Source: Desulfovibrionaceae bacterium UBA6814
Lineage (GTDB): Bacteria; Desulfobacterota; Desulfovibrionia; Desulfovibrionales; Desulfovibrionaceae
Assembly: GCA_002452635.1 (NCBI GenBank)
Contig: DKEU01000128.1
Coordinates: 212 to 14,612, forward strand
Length of the DNA stretch: 14,401 nt
Direction: 5' to 3'
The notes under the pieces: generated by a model
Databases searched by the model: none
What the model was told of the DNA's origin: nothing
Seen by the model: only the letters and a program-made list of their open reading frames with translations
Made by a program: the position numbers and the translations under genes
Shown here: positions 6,641 to 12,930 of the stretch, one piece after another
Layout of the letters: each line of letters begins with the position of its first letter
Numbering within the stretch: position 1 is the first letter of the stretch

Positions 6641-7546
6641 TCAGGCGTGCAGGGTGGACACCGATTCCAGACTCTTTTCCGCGGCCTCGCGCACCGTGGC
6701 GGCCAGGGTCTCCATGGCCCGCTTGGCCGGGGAGTCCTCCTCCAGGAAGACCACCGGGGTGCCCAGGTCGCTGGCCACCACCGTGGCCGGGTCCAGGGGG
6801 ATGGCCCCCAGGAAGGCCAGGCCGTACTTCTTCGCCAACTGCTCTCCCCCGCCCTTTTTGAACAGGGATATCTCCTGGGAGCAGTGCGGGCAGATGAGGC
6901 CGCTCATGTTCTCCACCACGCCCAGCACGTTGGCCTTGGCGTACTGGAGGAAGTTGATGGCCTTGCGCACGTCGGCCAGGGATATCTCCTGCGGGGTGGT
7001 GACCACCACGCACAGGGCCTCGGGGATGGTCTTGAGCACGGTCATGTGCTCGTCGCCGGTGCCGGGGGGGGAGTCGATGACCAGAAAGTCCAAGTCGCCC
7101 CAGGAGATGTCCGCGATGAACTGGCGGATGGCGGTGGTCTTCATGGGCCCGCGCCAGAGCACCGCCTGGTCCGGATCCTTGAGCAGGGCGTCCATGGACA
7201 CGGCCTTCAGGTTCTCGTTGTAGGAGATGGGCTTGATGAGCCGGCCGCGGTCGGCCTCCATGTGCCGGCCGGTGAGGCCCAGGAGCCGGGGCACGCTGGG
7301 GCCGTGGATGTCCACGTCCACGATGCCCACCTTGAGGCCCAGCTTGGACAGGCCGGCGGCGATGTTCACCGCCACCGAGCTCTTGCCCACCCCGCCCTTG
7401 CCGCTCATGATGAACAGCTTGTAGCGGATGCGGGACAGGGTGGAGGTGATGAGTTCGTCTTGCAGGCTCTTGCCCGCGCCGTCACGGCCGTTGCTCCCGC
7501 CGCCCGCCGAGGGGCAGGAGGAGCAGGAGGATGGGGAGGAGGACAT
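6641..7546 (-). CDS. mrp: Mrp/NBP35-family iron-sulfur carrier ATPase
   Basis: A 301-residue cytoplasmic P-loop ATPase of the Mrp/ApbC/Nbp35 group, which carries and transfers [4Fe-4S] clusters to apoproteins. The deviant Walker A GKGGVGKSS is at 49-57, switch I-like DVDIHGPS at 77-84, Walker B-like DFLVIDSPPGTGD at 153-165, and the cluster-binding CPHC at 219-222. A second Cys pair, CSSC at 8-11, sits in a Ser/Gly-rich N-terminal tail. This recalls the N-terminal cysteines of eukaryotic Nbp35, but only two are present. The N-terminal DUF59 domain of some bacterial Mrp proteins is missing. The start at 7546 is supported by CAGGGA nine bases upstream. The frame stays open further upstream but crosses the promoter region. 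It heads the minus-strand gene string. A cluster carrier is useful in an organism with many iron-sulfur hydrogenases, but no direct link to hynBA is shown. Confidence 0.94.
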   Translation of the reverse strand: MSSSPSSCSSCPSAGGGSNGRDGAGKSLQDELITSTLSRIRYKLFIMSGKGGVGKSSVAVNIAAGLSKLGLKVGIVDVDIHGPSVPRLLGLTGRHMEADRGRLIKPISYNENLKAVSMDALLKDPDQAVLWRGPMKTTAIRQFIADISWGDLDFLVIDSPPGTGDEHMTVLKTIPEALCVVVTTPQEISLADVRKAINFLQYAKANVLGVVENMSGLICPHCSQEISLFKKGGGEQLAKKYGLAFLGAIPLDPATVVASDLGTPVVFLEEDSPAKRAMETLAATVREAAEKSLESVSTLHA

Positions 7547-7602
7547 GTCGGATTCCCTGTTGGTTGTTCTTGGCGGCCCGGCCGGGACCGAGCCGTGGGA
7601 TG

Positions 7603-7630
7603 AATATAGCACCTTTCCCGGGTTTGACCA
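7603..7630 (-). promoter_or_regulatory. sigma70-type promoter for the mrp operon
   Basis: On the minus strand, -35 TGGTCA (4 of 6 matches) lies at 7630-7625, then a 16-base spacer, then -10 TATATT (5 of 6) at 7608-7603, preceded by TG one base upstream as in extended -10 elements. It lies between the pcm stop and the mrp start and would give a leader of about 50 bases. pcm is upstream on the same strand with no clear terminator between, so read-through from pcm is also possible. Confidence 0.5.
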
Positions 7631-7639
7631 GGGCGCGGG

Positions 7640-8278
7640 CTACCAGCCGTGCGCGCCCACCAGGTCCACGAAGACCACGCCCCCGCGGCGCTCTTCGCTG
7701 TCGCGGCCGCCCTCCCGGCGCACCAGCACCAGGTCCTGGTCGCGGCGGCTGCGGCCCACGGGCATGATGAGCAGGCCCGGATCGCCCAGCTGGTCCAGGA
7801 GCGGCTGGGGCACGTAGGGACCTCCCGCGGTGACGATGATCCGGTCAAAGGGCGCCTGCTCGGGCCAGCCCATGGTGCCGTCGTCCAGCTTCAGGCGGAT
7901 GCTGGCGTAGCGCATCCGGGTCAGGCGCTTGCGCGCCTCCAGGTGGAGCTCCTTGATGCGCTCCACGGTGTAGACCTCGGCCCCCATCTCGGCCAGCACC
8001 ACGGCCTGGTAGCCCGAGCCCGTGCCGATCTCCAACACCCGCATGCCGGGCGCGATCTCCAACATCTGGCTCATGAGGGCCACTATGTAGGGCTGGGAGA
8101 TGGTCTGGCCGTGCCCGATGGGCACCGGATTGTCCGCGTAGGCCTGGGCGTGCAGGGCCTCCTGCACGAAGAGGTGGCGGGGGACCTTGGCCATGGCCGC
8201 GAGCACTGCCGGGGAGGAGATTCCCCGGGCCTCGATCTGCTCCCGCACCATCCGCTCGCGGCTGCGCCGCATGTCCAT
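7640..8278 (-). CDS. pcm: protein-L-isoaspartate O-methyltransferase
   Basis: A 212-residue S-adenosylmethionine-dependent methyltransferase that starts repair of isoaspartyl damage in proteins by methylating the misplaced carboxyl group. Family marks are clear: PIGHGQTISQP at 53-63 (substrate and active-site loop), motif I VLEIGTGSGY at 81-90 for cofactor binding, an acidic strand end VYTVERI near 102-108, DRIIVTAG at 145-152, and GLLIMPVG at 168-175. The length is normal (about 205-215). The ATG at 8278 is ten bases after AGGAGG. A second ATG six bases later is a less well-placed alternative. It is divergent from the CBS-domain gene and lies 93 bases before mrp. No signal peptide is present, so it acts in the cytoplasm. 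Confidence 0.95.
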   Translation of the reverse strand: MDMRRSRERMVREQIEARGISSPAVLAAMAKVPRHLFVQEALHAQAYADNPVPIGHGQTISQPYIVALMSQMLEIAPGMRVLEIGTGSGYQAVVLAEMGAEVYTVERIKELHLEARKRLTRMRYASIRLKLDDGTMGWPEQAPFDRIIVTAGGPYVPQPLLDQLGDPGLLIMPVGRSRRDQDLVLVRREGGRDSEERRGGVVFVDLVGAHGW

Positions 8279-8426
8279 GACCGCCCTGCCTCCTGGCCCG
8301 CCGCTTCAGGCGCTCCATGCAAACCAGATTTGCCGCCCCAAGTCAACGCCCCGCCCGCGGCCTCTTGACAGCACCGCGCCGGTTCTGCGACTCTGATATT
8401 GCAGTAAAAAAAACCAGGGGGCGCCC
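8279..8426. promoter_or_regulatory. divergent intergenic region, pcm / CBS gene
   Basis: This 148-base gap must hold the start signals of two divergent genes. On the plus strand a perfect -35 TTGACA lies at 8365-8370, but at 17-18 bases spacing only the poor -10 GACTCT (8389-8394) is found. The better GATATT at 8395-8400 is 24 bases away. On the minus strand TTGACT (8346-8341) faces pcm, again with only weak -10 candidates near TTTGCA. An A8 run and AGGGGG precede the CBS gene start. Promoters are expected here but none is well formed, so the use of an activator or an alternative sigma factor is possible. Confidence 0.3.
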
Positions 8427-8861
8427 ATGTCCAAGCTCTGCGTGCACGACATCATGACCCGGGAGGTCTTCACCCTGCGCGAGTCGGACACCCTCAAGAC
8501 CGCGCGGTCCATGATGTCCCTGGCCCGCATCCGGCACATTCCCATCGTCAACGAGCGCATGGAGTTCCAGGGCCTCATCACCCACCGCGACATCCTGGGC
8601 GCCACCATCTCGCGCTTCGCGGACATCGACCGGGAGACCCAGGACGAGATAGACTCGGGCATCCCCATTGCGGAAATCATGCGCACCGACGTGACCGAGG
8701 TGTCCCCGGACCTGCCCCTGCGCGCCGCGGCGGAGATGCTCCTGGCGCACAAGTACGGCTGCCTGCCGGTGCTGGAGGACGGCATCCTGGTGGGCATCCT
8801 CACCGAGGCCGACTTCCTCAAGCTGACCATCCGGCTGATGGATGCGTTGGACGGTTTGTAA
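8427..8861 (+). CDS. two-CBS-domain protein
   Basis: A 144-residue protein made of a Bateman module and little else. CBS 1 spans about residues 7-60 (VHDIMTREVFTL, then RIRHIPIVNE, then GLITHRDIL) and CBS 2 about 81-137 (IAEIMRTDVTEVSP, then GCLPVLEDGILVGILTEADFL), each with the terminal T-x-x-D nucleotide-contact pattern. CBS pairs sense adenosyl compounds such as AMP, ATP or S-adenosylmethionine and normally regulate a linked enzyme or channel. A free-standing pair must act on a partner in trans. The linker between the domains (61-80) is rich in Asp and Glu. The ATG follows AGGGGG. It is transcribed alone, divergent from pcm and convergent with the hydrogenase maturation genes. The proximity to a SAM-using enzyme is suggestive but weak. 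The fold call is confident; ligand and target are unknown. Confidence 0.93.
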   Translation: MSKLCVHDIMTREVFTLRESDTLKTARSMMSLARIRHIPIVNERMEFQGLITHRDILGATISRFADIDRETQDEIDSGIPIAEIMRTDVTEVSPDLPLRAAAEMLLAHKYGCLPVLEDGILVGILTEADFLKLTIRLMDALDGL

Positions 8862-8871
8862 GAACCGCCCT

Positions 8872-8885
8872 GCCCCGTCCGGGGC
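8872..8885. terminator. short hairpin between convergent genes
   Basis: The 24-base gap between the CBS gene and the converging hypC-type gene contains GCCCC / GGGGC with loop GTCC, which can form in either direction. There is no T-run on either side, so as an intrinsic terminator it is weak, but the placement between convergent stops is what a shared terminator would have. Confidence 0.28.
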
Positions 8886-9155
8886 CTAATACATGTCGAA
8901 GGCGGTGTTGGTGAGCGGCTGCTCGCCGGCCAACTCGGCCATTTCCTTGATCAGGGCGATGGTCTTGGCGGCCTCTTCGGCCTCCACGGTGTTGATGGCG
9001 AATCCCGCGTGCACCAGCACGAAATCACCCACTCCCGCAGGCTCGGGCAGGAGCATGAGCGAGCACTGGATGAAGGTCTCGCTGTCGCCCACCTGGACCG
9101 TGGCGATCTCGTCCTCGTCAATCTCGGTGATCTTGCAGGGAATGGCTAGGCACAT
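8886..9155 (-). CDS. hypC: HypC/HybG-family hydrogenase maturation chaperone
   Basis: An 89-residue protein of the HypC family. The diagnostic N-terminus MCLAIPCKI puts Cys2 in place, the residue that in known HypC proteins contacts HypD and the apo large subunit during assembly of the Fe(CN)2CO centre. GDFVLVHAGFAI (43-54) with His49 is the second conserved block. The ATG at 9155 follows GAGGAG seven bases away and overlaps the protease gene by ten bases. Sitting behind hynBA and its protease, it is probably the copy dedicated to this hydrogenase, like HybG in E. coli. Other hyp genes (hypA, B, D, E, F) are not in the window and must be elsewhere. Some Desulfovibrio work uses hyn-series names for these accessory genes. 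The family is certain; the specificity is inferred from position. Confidence 0.93.
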   Translation of the reverse strand: MCLAIPCKITEIDEDEIATVQVGDSETFIQCSLMLLPEPAGVGDFVLVHAGFAINTVEAEEAAKTIALIKEMAELAGEQPLTNTAFDMY

Positions 9156-9685
9156 GAGACGCTCCTCGTGGGGGCTTGGTTCGGAGTCGGAGTCTCCTTG
9201 GGCCGCATCTCGCCACCCTGGGCGCGGATCTCGTCCAGCACCCGGGCGACCAGGGCGGGAAAGGCCGCCTGGCAGGGCGGGGTGAGCTCCAGGCTGAAGC
9301 CCTCGATGTTCAGGGGCTCCATGCCCAGGACCACGCAGTTGGGGCGGTGGCCGATGATCTCGCAGCAGGCCATGGTCTCCAAGAGGTCGGTCTCGTGCAT
9401 GGACTGCTTGAAGGTGAGCGACAGCTTGAGGTCGTCGCCCTCCAGGCGGTAGAGGTCCCCGGGCGTCCCGCCGTTCATGACCGCGTCCACCACGATGACG
9501 CTGTCGTGGCCGGTGAGCTCCTCGGTGAGGCGCAGGCCGCCGGCCCCGCCGTCCATGAGCTCCACGTTGGGCGAGAACTCGTAGTTCGCCGCCAGGTGCT
9601 CCACCACCCGCACCCCCAGGCCCTCGTCGTGCATGAGGATGTTGCCCACGCCGAGCACCAGGATGGTCTTGTCGCTTCCGCTCAC
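9146..9685 (-). CDS. hupD: [NiFe] hydrogenase maturation endopeptidase
   Basis: A 179-residue member of the HyaD/HybD/HupD peptidase family (M52). These nickel-dependent enzymes remove the C-terminal tail of the hydrogenase large subunit after nickel has been inserted. The start LVLGVGNILMHDEGLGVRV contains Glu21, followed by Asp67 in VIVVDAV and His97 in SMHETD. The spacing 46 and 30 between the three metal ligands closely matches E. coli HybD (Glu16, Asp62, His93). The ATG is well placed after the intercistronic hairpin downstream of hynA, and GGAGG lies upstream of it. The last residues (about 155-179) are a Pro/Thr-rich tail beyond the usual fold. The substrate is most likely the adjacent HynA, whose 15-residue tail is intact in the gene. 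The family is confident; the gene name differs between species. Confidence 0.94.
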   Translation of the reverse strand: MSGSDKTILVLGVGNILMHDEGLGVRVVEHLAANYEFSPNVELMDGGAGGLRLTEELTGHDSVIVVDAVMNGGTPGDLYRLEGDDLKLSLTFKQSMHETDLLETMACCEIIGHRPNCVVLGMEPLNIEGFSLELTPPCQAAFPALVARVLDEIRAQGGEMRPKETPTPNQAPTRSVSCA

Positions 9686-9702
9686 GCTGCCTCCCGAACC
9701 TG

Positions 9703-9740
9703 AAAAGCAAGGACCTGGCCCGTTTCCGGGCCAGGTCCTT
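9703..9740 (-). terminator. strong hairpin between hynA and the protease gene
   Basis: A perfect 13-base inverted repeat, AAGGACCTGGCCC / GGGCCAGGTCCTT with a 6-base loop, lies in the 90-base gap after hynA. On the minus strand the stem is followed by GCTTTTC, a short T-run. It can act as a partial intrinsic terminator that lowers transcription of the maturation genes compared with hynBA, or protect the 3' end of the hynBA message. No promoter is evident between it and the protease gene, so full termination seems unlikely. Confidence 0.7.
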
Positions 9741-9775
9741 GTATACGTTCCGATGAGCCCTTGTCTAGCTTGGGG

Positions 9776-11494
9776 CTAGCACACCTTGAACTTGTAGACC
9801 TCGTTGGTCTTGGGATCGATGATGTGCACGCCGCAGGCGATGCAGGGGTCGTAGGAGTGGACGGTGCGGAGCACTTCCACCGGGCGCTTGGGATCGAACA
9901 CCGGGGTGCCGATCAGGGCCTCTTCCACCGGTCCGAGCACGCCCTTGTCGTCGCGCGGGCCCAGGTTCCAGGTGGAGGGCACGACCAGCTGGATGTTCTC
10001 GATCTTCTTGCCCTTGATGTTGATCCAGTGGGACAGCATGCCGCGGGGGGCGTCCACGAAGCCCACGCCCTGCGCGGAGTCGGGCATCTCCCACTTGGCC
10101 AGCAGGTTGGTGTCGCCCTTGGCCAGCATCTTGTCCACGTTGTCGATCCAGTTCTGCATTTCCTTGCCGATGACCACGGTCTGGATGCAGCGGGCAGCGG
10201 TGCGGCCCAGGGTGGAGAACAGGGCTTCGGCGCCGACGCCCAGGTGCTTGAGCACCAGGCTGACCAGGCCCACGGTCTCCTTGTGGCCCTTGGCGAAGGC
10301 CACCAGGGTCTGCGCCAGGGGGCCCACTTCGGTGGCCAGGTTGTCGTAGCGCGGGGCCTTCATCCAGGAGTATTTCCCGGTGTTGGCCGTGGTCATGTGG
10401 TCCATGTCGGTGTACTTCGGCTTGGTCTCACCCTTGAACGGGTTGAGGGACGGGCCGTTCTCGTACCAGGAGTACTTGACGTGCTCGGCGACCTTCATGG
10501 GATCGAACGCCTTCACGTTGGCGATGTCCCGCTTGTAGATGGCGCCGGCCGGCAGGTACCGGGAGTTGATGTCGCCCTCGTCGGAGGGGAATTCGCCGCA
10601 GGTCAGGAAGTTGGTGGTGCCACCGATCCCGCCCCAGTCGAGGTAGTAGGGAGCCACGGCCAGCACGTCCGGGACGTAGGTGTTCGTGACGAAGTCCATG
10701 GTCTGCTTGTACAGATCCTTGAACAGCTTGAACTTGTCCTTGGTGATGGCGTCGTAGCTGGTGATGCCGCCCTCGTACAGGGCCTGGGTGTGCGGGTTCT
10801 TGCCGCCGATGATGGCCATCATGCGGGAGGGCAGAATCTGCAGCTTCAGGGCCTCGAGGTAGTGGGCGGTGGCCAGCAGGTTCAGTTCGGCCGGCAGCTT
10901 GTAGGCCGCGTGGGGCTTCAGGAAGTAGGCGTTGGCGAAGATGCCGAGCTGCCCGCCTTCCACGAACTTCTTCAGGCGATCCTGGACGGCCTTGAGTTCG
11001 GCCTCGGTGTGCTTGCGGTGGCCCAGGCCGGCGCCGTTGGCCAGGTCGGCGGCCTTCTTGGGGTTGGCCGACAGGGCGTTCACCACGTCCACCCAGTCCA
11101 GGGCGTGCAGGTGATAGAAGTGCACGATGTGGTCGTGCAGGAACTGGGAGCCCAGCAGCAGATTCCGCATGGCCGTGCCAAGCGGGGGGATCTTCTTGTC
11201 GACGCCCACCGCGTTCTCCACCATGCGGGTGGAGGCCAGGGCGTGCACGTGGGTGCACACGCCGCAGGCGCGCTGGGTGAAGTGCTTGGCGTCGCGGGGG
11301 TCGCGGCCCTTGAGGATGAGTTCCAGGCCACGGAACAGCTGGGAGCTGCTCCAGGCGTTCTTCACCCGACCGTTCTCGACCTCGACCTCAATACGCAGAT
11401 GGCCTTCGATTCTGTTGATGGGATCGATGACCACTTTCCCGGAGTAGTTGCCCACCGGGGTGACCGGCATGGTCTTGGGCTTACAACCAGCCAT
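9776..11494 (-). CDS. hynA: periplasmic [NiFe] hydrogenase large subunit
   Basis: A 572-residue precursor of the catalytic large subunit, which oxidises H2 (or makes it) at a Ni-Fe(CN)2CO site. The N-terminal motif NRIEGHLRIE includes Glu30, the likely proton-transfer Glu. The L1 motif RACGVCTHVH supplies Cys77 and Cys80, and L5 DPCIACGVH supplies Cys551 and Cys554. His557 marks the processing point, leaving a 15-residue tail (558-572) for the maturation protease. All four nickel ligands are cysteine codons; no selenocysteine is used, so this is not the NiFeSe type. The length fits Desulfovibrio HynA (about 550-570). It has no signal sequence and would be carried across the membrane by HynB through Tat. 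GAGGAGG lies six bases before the ATG. It begins 63 bases after hynB and is followed by a strong hairpin. Uncertainty is minimal. Confidence 0.98.
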   Translation of the reverse strand: MAGCKPKTMPVTPVGNYSGKVVIDPINRIEGHLRIEVEVENGRVKNAWSSSQLFRGLELILKGRDPRDAKHFTQRACGVCTHVHALASTRMVENAVGVDKKIPPLGTAMRNLLLGSQFLHDHIVHFYHLHALDWVDVVNALSANPKKAADLANGAGLGHRKHTEAELKAVQDRLKKFVEGGQLGIFANAYFLKPHAAYKLPAELNLLATAHYLEALKLQILPSRMMAIIGGKNPHTQALYEGGITSYDAITKDKFKLFKDLYKQTMDFVTNTYVPDVLAVAPYYLDWGGIGGTTNFLTCGEFPSDEGDINSRYLPAGAIYKRDIANVKAFDPMKVAEHVKYSWYENGPSLNPFKGETKPKYTDMDHMTTANTGKYSWMKAPRYDNLATEVGPLAQTLVAFAKGHKETVGLVSLVLKHLGVGAEALFSTLGRTAARCIQTVVIGKEMQNWIDNVDKMLAKGDTNLLAKWEMPDSAQGVGFVDAPRGMLSHWINIKGKKIENIQLVVPSTWNLGPRDDKGVLGPVEEALIGTPVFDPKRPVEVLRTVHSYDPCIACGVHIIDPKTNEVYKFKVC

Positions 11495-11557
11495 GATTGC
11501 CTCCTCGGATATCTTTCAGTTCGTCGTTCCGTTCATCCAGTTGTGCGCCAACCGCGC

Positions 11558-12511
11558 CTACGCCGTCTCGTAGAAGGGGGACATCTTGTCCCAGAAGTCC
11601 GGCTCGGAGCAGCCGATGCAGGGGTGGCCGGCCTGGATGGGGAAGCTCACCTGGTTGAACAAGGCGGAAGAACAGTTGTTGTAAGTGTCCGGACCCTTGC
11701 AGCCGAGCTCGTACAGGCAGTAGCCCTTCTTGGCGGTCACGTCGTCGAAGGACTTGGCGAACTCGCCGGCCTCGAAGTGCTTGAGGCGCGGGCACTTGTC
11801 GTGCACGGTCTCGCCGAAGAACAGCTTCGGCCGCAGGTTGCTGTCCAGCTCCGGGACGCCCTTGGTGATGTAGTGCACCACGGCGCCGATGAAGTTGATG
11901 GGGTTGGGCGGGCAGCCCGCGATGTTGATGATGTTCTTGGTGGTGCCCAGGGCCTCGGGAACGCTCTTGGCGCCGGTCGGGTTGGGCTTGGCCTTCTGCA
12001 CGCCGCCGAAGCAGGAGCAGGTGCCGATGCAGATCGTCGCGGCCGCCTTGGGGTAGACGTCCTTCACGATGGACAGCATGGTCTTGCCGCCCACCTTGCC
12101 GTAGATGCCGCCGTCCTTGGTGGGAATGCCGCCCTCGCACACCAGCACGAACTTGCCGGCGTAGTCGTGGATGGTCTTCTCCAGGACTTCCTCGATGGCC
12201 TCACCGGCGCACTGCATGATGGTCTCGTGGTAGTCCAGCGAGATCACATCGAACAGCACATCGGCGATCGGCGGATCCACAGTGCGCAGAATGGACTCGG
12301 TGCAACCGGTGCATTCCGCAAACTGCAGCCAAACGACCGGGGGCCGCTTGGCGGTAAGCGCCGCGGCCACCGCGGCAGGGGTGAAGCTCGCATCGGCGGC
12401 CATGGCGGCCGACACCGTTGCGCACAGCTTCATGAAATCACGCCGGGTGAACCCCTTGTCTTTCAAGGTCTTCTCGACGTCGTTTTGGCCGCTCCCAATA
12501 AGACATCTCAT
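11558..12511 (-). CDS. hynB: periplasmic [NiFe] hydrogenase small subunit
   Basis: A 317-residue precursor of the electron-transfer subunit. The N-terminus has a twin-arginine signal TRRDFMKLC (Arg23, Arg24) followed by a modest Ala-rich hydrophobic stretch to about residue 50, with cleavage plausible near AVAAALTA. Cluster ligands are all present: proximal [4Fe-4S] Cys67, Cys70, Cys165, Cys200; distal [4Fe-4S] His237, Cys240, Cys265, Cys271; medial [3Fe-4S] Cys280, Cys298, Cys301. The extra cysteines of oxygen-tolerant enzymes next to the proximal cluster are not at their places (the first motif is ECTGCTE), so a standard oxygen-sensitive enzyme is expected. There is no C-terminal membrane helix, so it is soluble and probably reduces periplasmic cytochrome c3. 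The ATG at 12511 has GGGAGG seven bases upstream. It is the first gene of the hyn operon, with a leader of about 110 bases. Confidence 0.97.
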   Translation of the reverse strand: MRCLIGSGQNDVEKTLKDKGFTRRDFMKLCATVSAAMAADASFTPAAVAAALTAKRPPVVWLQFAECTGCTESILRTVDPPIADVLFDVISLDYHETIMQCAGEAIEEVLEKTIHDYAGKFVLVCEGGIPTKDGGIYGKVGGKTMLSIVKDVYPKAAATICIGTCSCFGGVQKAKPNPTGAKSVPEALGTTKNIINIAGCPPNPINFIGAVVHYITKGVPELDSNLRPKLFFGETVHDKCPRLKHFEAGEFAKSFDDVTAKKGYCLYELGCKGPDTYNNCSSALFNQVSFPIQAGHPCIGCSEPDFWDKMSPFYETA

Positions 12512-12533
12512 AAGACACCTCCCATCAGCTCTG

Positions 12534-12565
12534 AAACACGTTGGCGGTTACTTCCCCACATGTTT
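12534..12565 (-). other. leader hairpin before hynB
   Basis: In the predicted hynB leader, AAACATGT can pair with ACGTGTTT (eight pairs, one G-U) around a 16-base loop. The stem ends about 10 bases upstream of the GGGAGG ribosome binding site. It leaves that site free and could shield the message 5' region or serve as a binding site for a regulator. There is no T-run, so it is not a terminator. Confidence 0.4.
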
Positions 12566-12614
12566 GCATTAGGGTATCTTAAAGAACTTGCCTGACTGAC
12601 ACTGCCACACCCCA

Positions 12615-12637
12615 TTTTGAATCGAGCAGAATCAAAA
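12615..12637. promoter_or_regulatory. imperfect palindrome over the hynB -10 region
   Basis: A 23-base imperfect palindrome with arms TTTTGA.TC and GA.TCAAAA around five bases. It covers the candidate hynB -10 and the expected start of transcription, the usual place for a repressor operator. The half-site TTTTGAATC is found again in reverse as GATTCAAAA at 12738-12746. It is not a clean FNR box (TTGAT, four bases, ATCAA). Confidence 0.4.
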
Positions 12638-12676
12638 CAGAATCTCCACATTTCGTCAACAGAAAATCATTTTTTT
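12631..12676 (-). promoter_or_regulatory. candidate hynB promoter with UP-like tract
   Basis: On the minus strand, -35 TTGACG (5 of 6) at 12659-12654 and -10 TTTGAT (4 of 6) at 12636-12631 are spaced by 17 bases. Directly upstream of the -35, 12676-12660 is nearly all A and T (an A7 run, then TGATTTTCT), which resembles an UP element. The expected start near 12624 gives a leader of about 110 bases. The weak -10 would fit a regulated promoter. Confidence 0.48.
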
Positions 12677-12765
12677 CCCGTGTTCTTACTGCCTTATCTT
12701 TGGTCTGGATTCTGAATTTTGCACGCTGCGTATCACTGATTCAAAATTAGTGTGCAGTGCAACTC

Positions 12766-12792
12766 ATTATTTTCCCAGTGTTGGAAAATTAT
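12766..12792. promoter_or_regulatory. AT-rich hairpin or operator-like palindrome
   Basis: ATTATTTTCC and GGAAAATTAT form a 10-base inverted repeat with one mismatch around the 7-base loop CAGTGTT. It lies about 130 bases upstream of the candidate hynB promoter and 110 bases upstream of the M23 promoter. It could be an activator site or the 3' hairpin of a short transcript. No T-run follows it directly on either strand. Confidence 0.35.
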
Positions 12793-12901
12793 CTCAAAGT
12801 ATTCAGGGGTTCGGTAGCATTGTTCCGGAAAATGCCCGCATGCCAATAAAAACCAAGTGAACCTCATGCAGCGGCCTATTTCGGCCCATGCGGGGTTCCC
12901 C

Positions 12902-12930
12902 TTGGCAGGGCTGCACAGAGCGGGTATACC
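12902..12930 (+). promoter_or_regulatory. candidate promoter for the M23 peptidase gene
   Basis: TTGGCA (5 of 6 for -35) at 12902-12907 and TATACC (4 of 6 for -10) at 12925-12930 are separated by exactly 17 bases. Transcription would start near 12937, giving a leader of about 38 bases before the GTG start codon. Confidence 0.48.

Noticed and set aside
9776..11494. NiFeSe-type hydrogenase with selenocysteine.
   Set aside because: The nickel-binding motif DPCIAC is read with normal cysteine codons and no in-frame TGA.
9761..12595. A 944-codon open frame on the plus strand opposite hynA and hynB.
   Set aside because: It is antisense to two certain genes, its protein is dominated by Gly, Val, His, Leu and Gln as expected from reading biased codons backwards, and it has no recognisable domain.
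12599..12624. Possible sigma54 promoter for hynB (TGGCAG on the minus strand).
   Set aside because: At the required ten-base distance from GG the bases are CA rather than GC, so the -12 element is missing.
12615..12637. FNR/CRP-type box over the hynB -10 region.
   Set aside because: The palindrome lacks the TTGAT-N4-ATCAA spacing of FNR and the TGTGA core of CRP, so I report only an unidentified operator-like palindrome.
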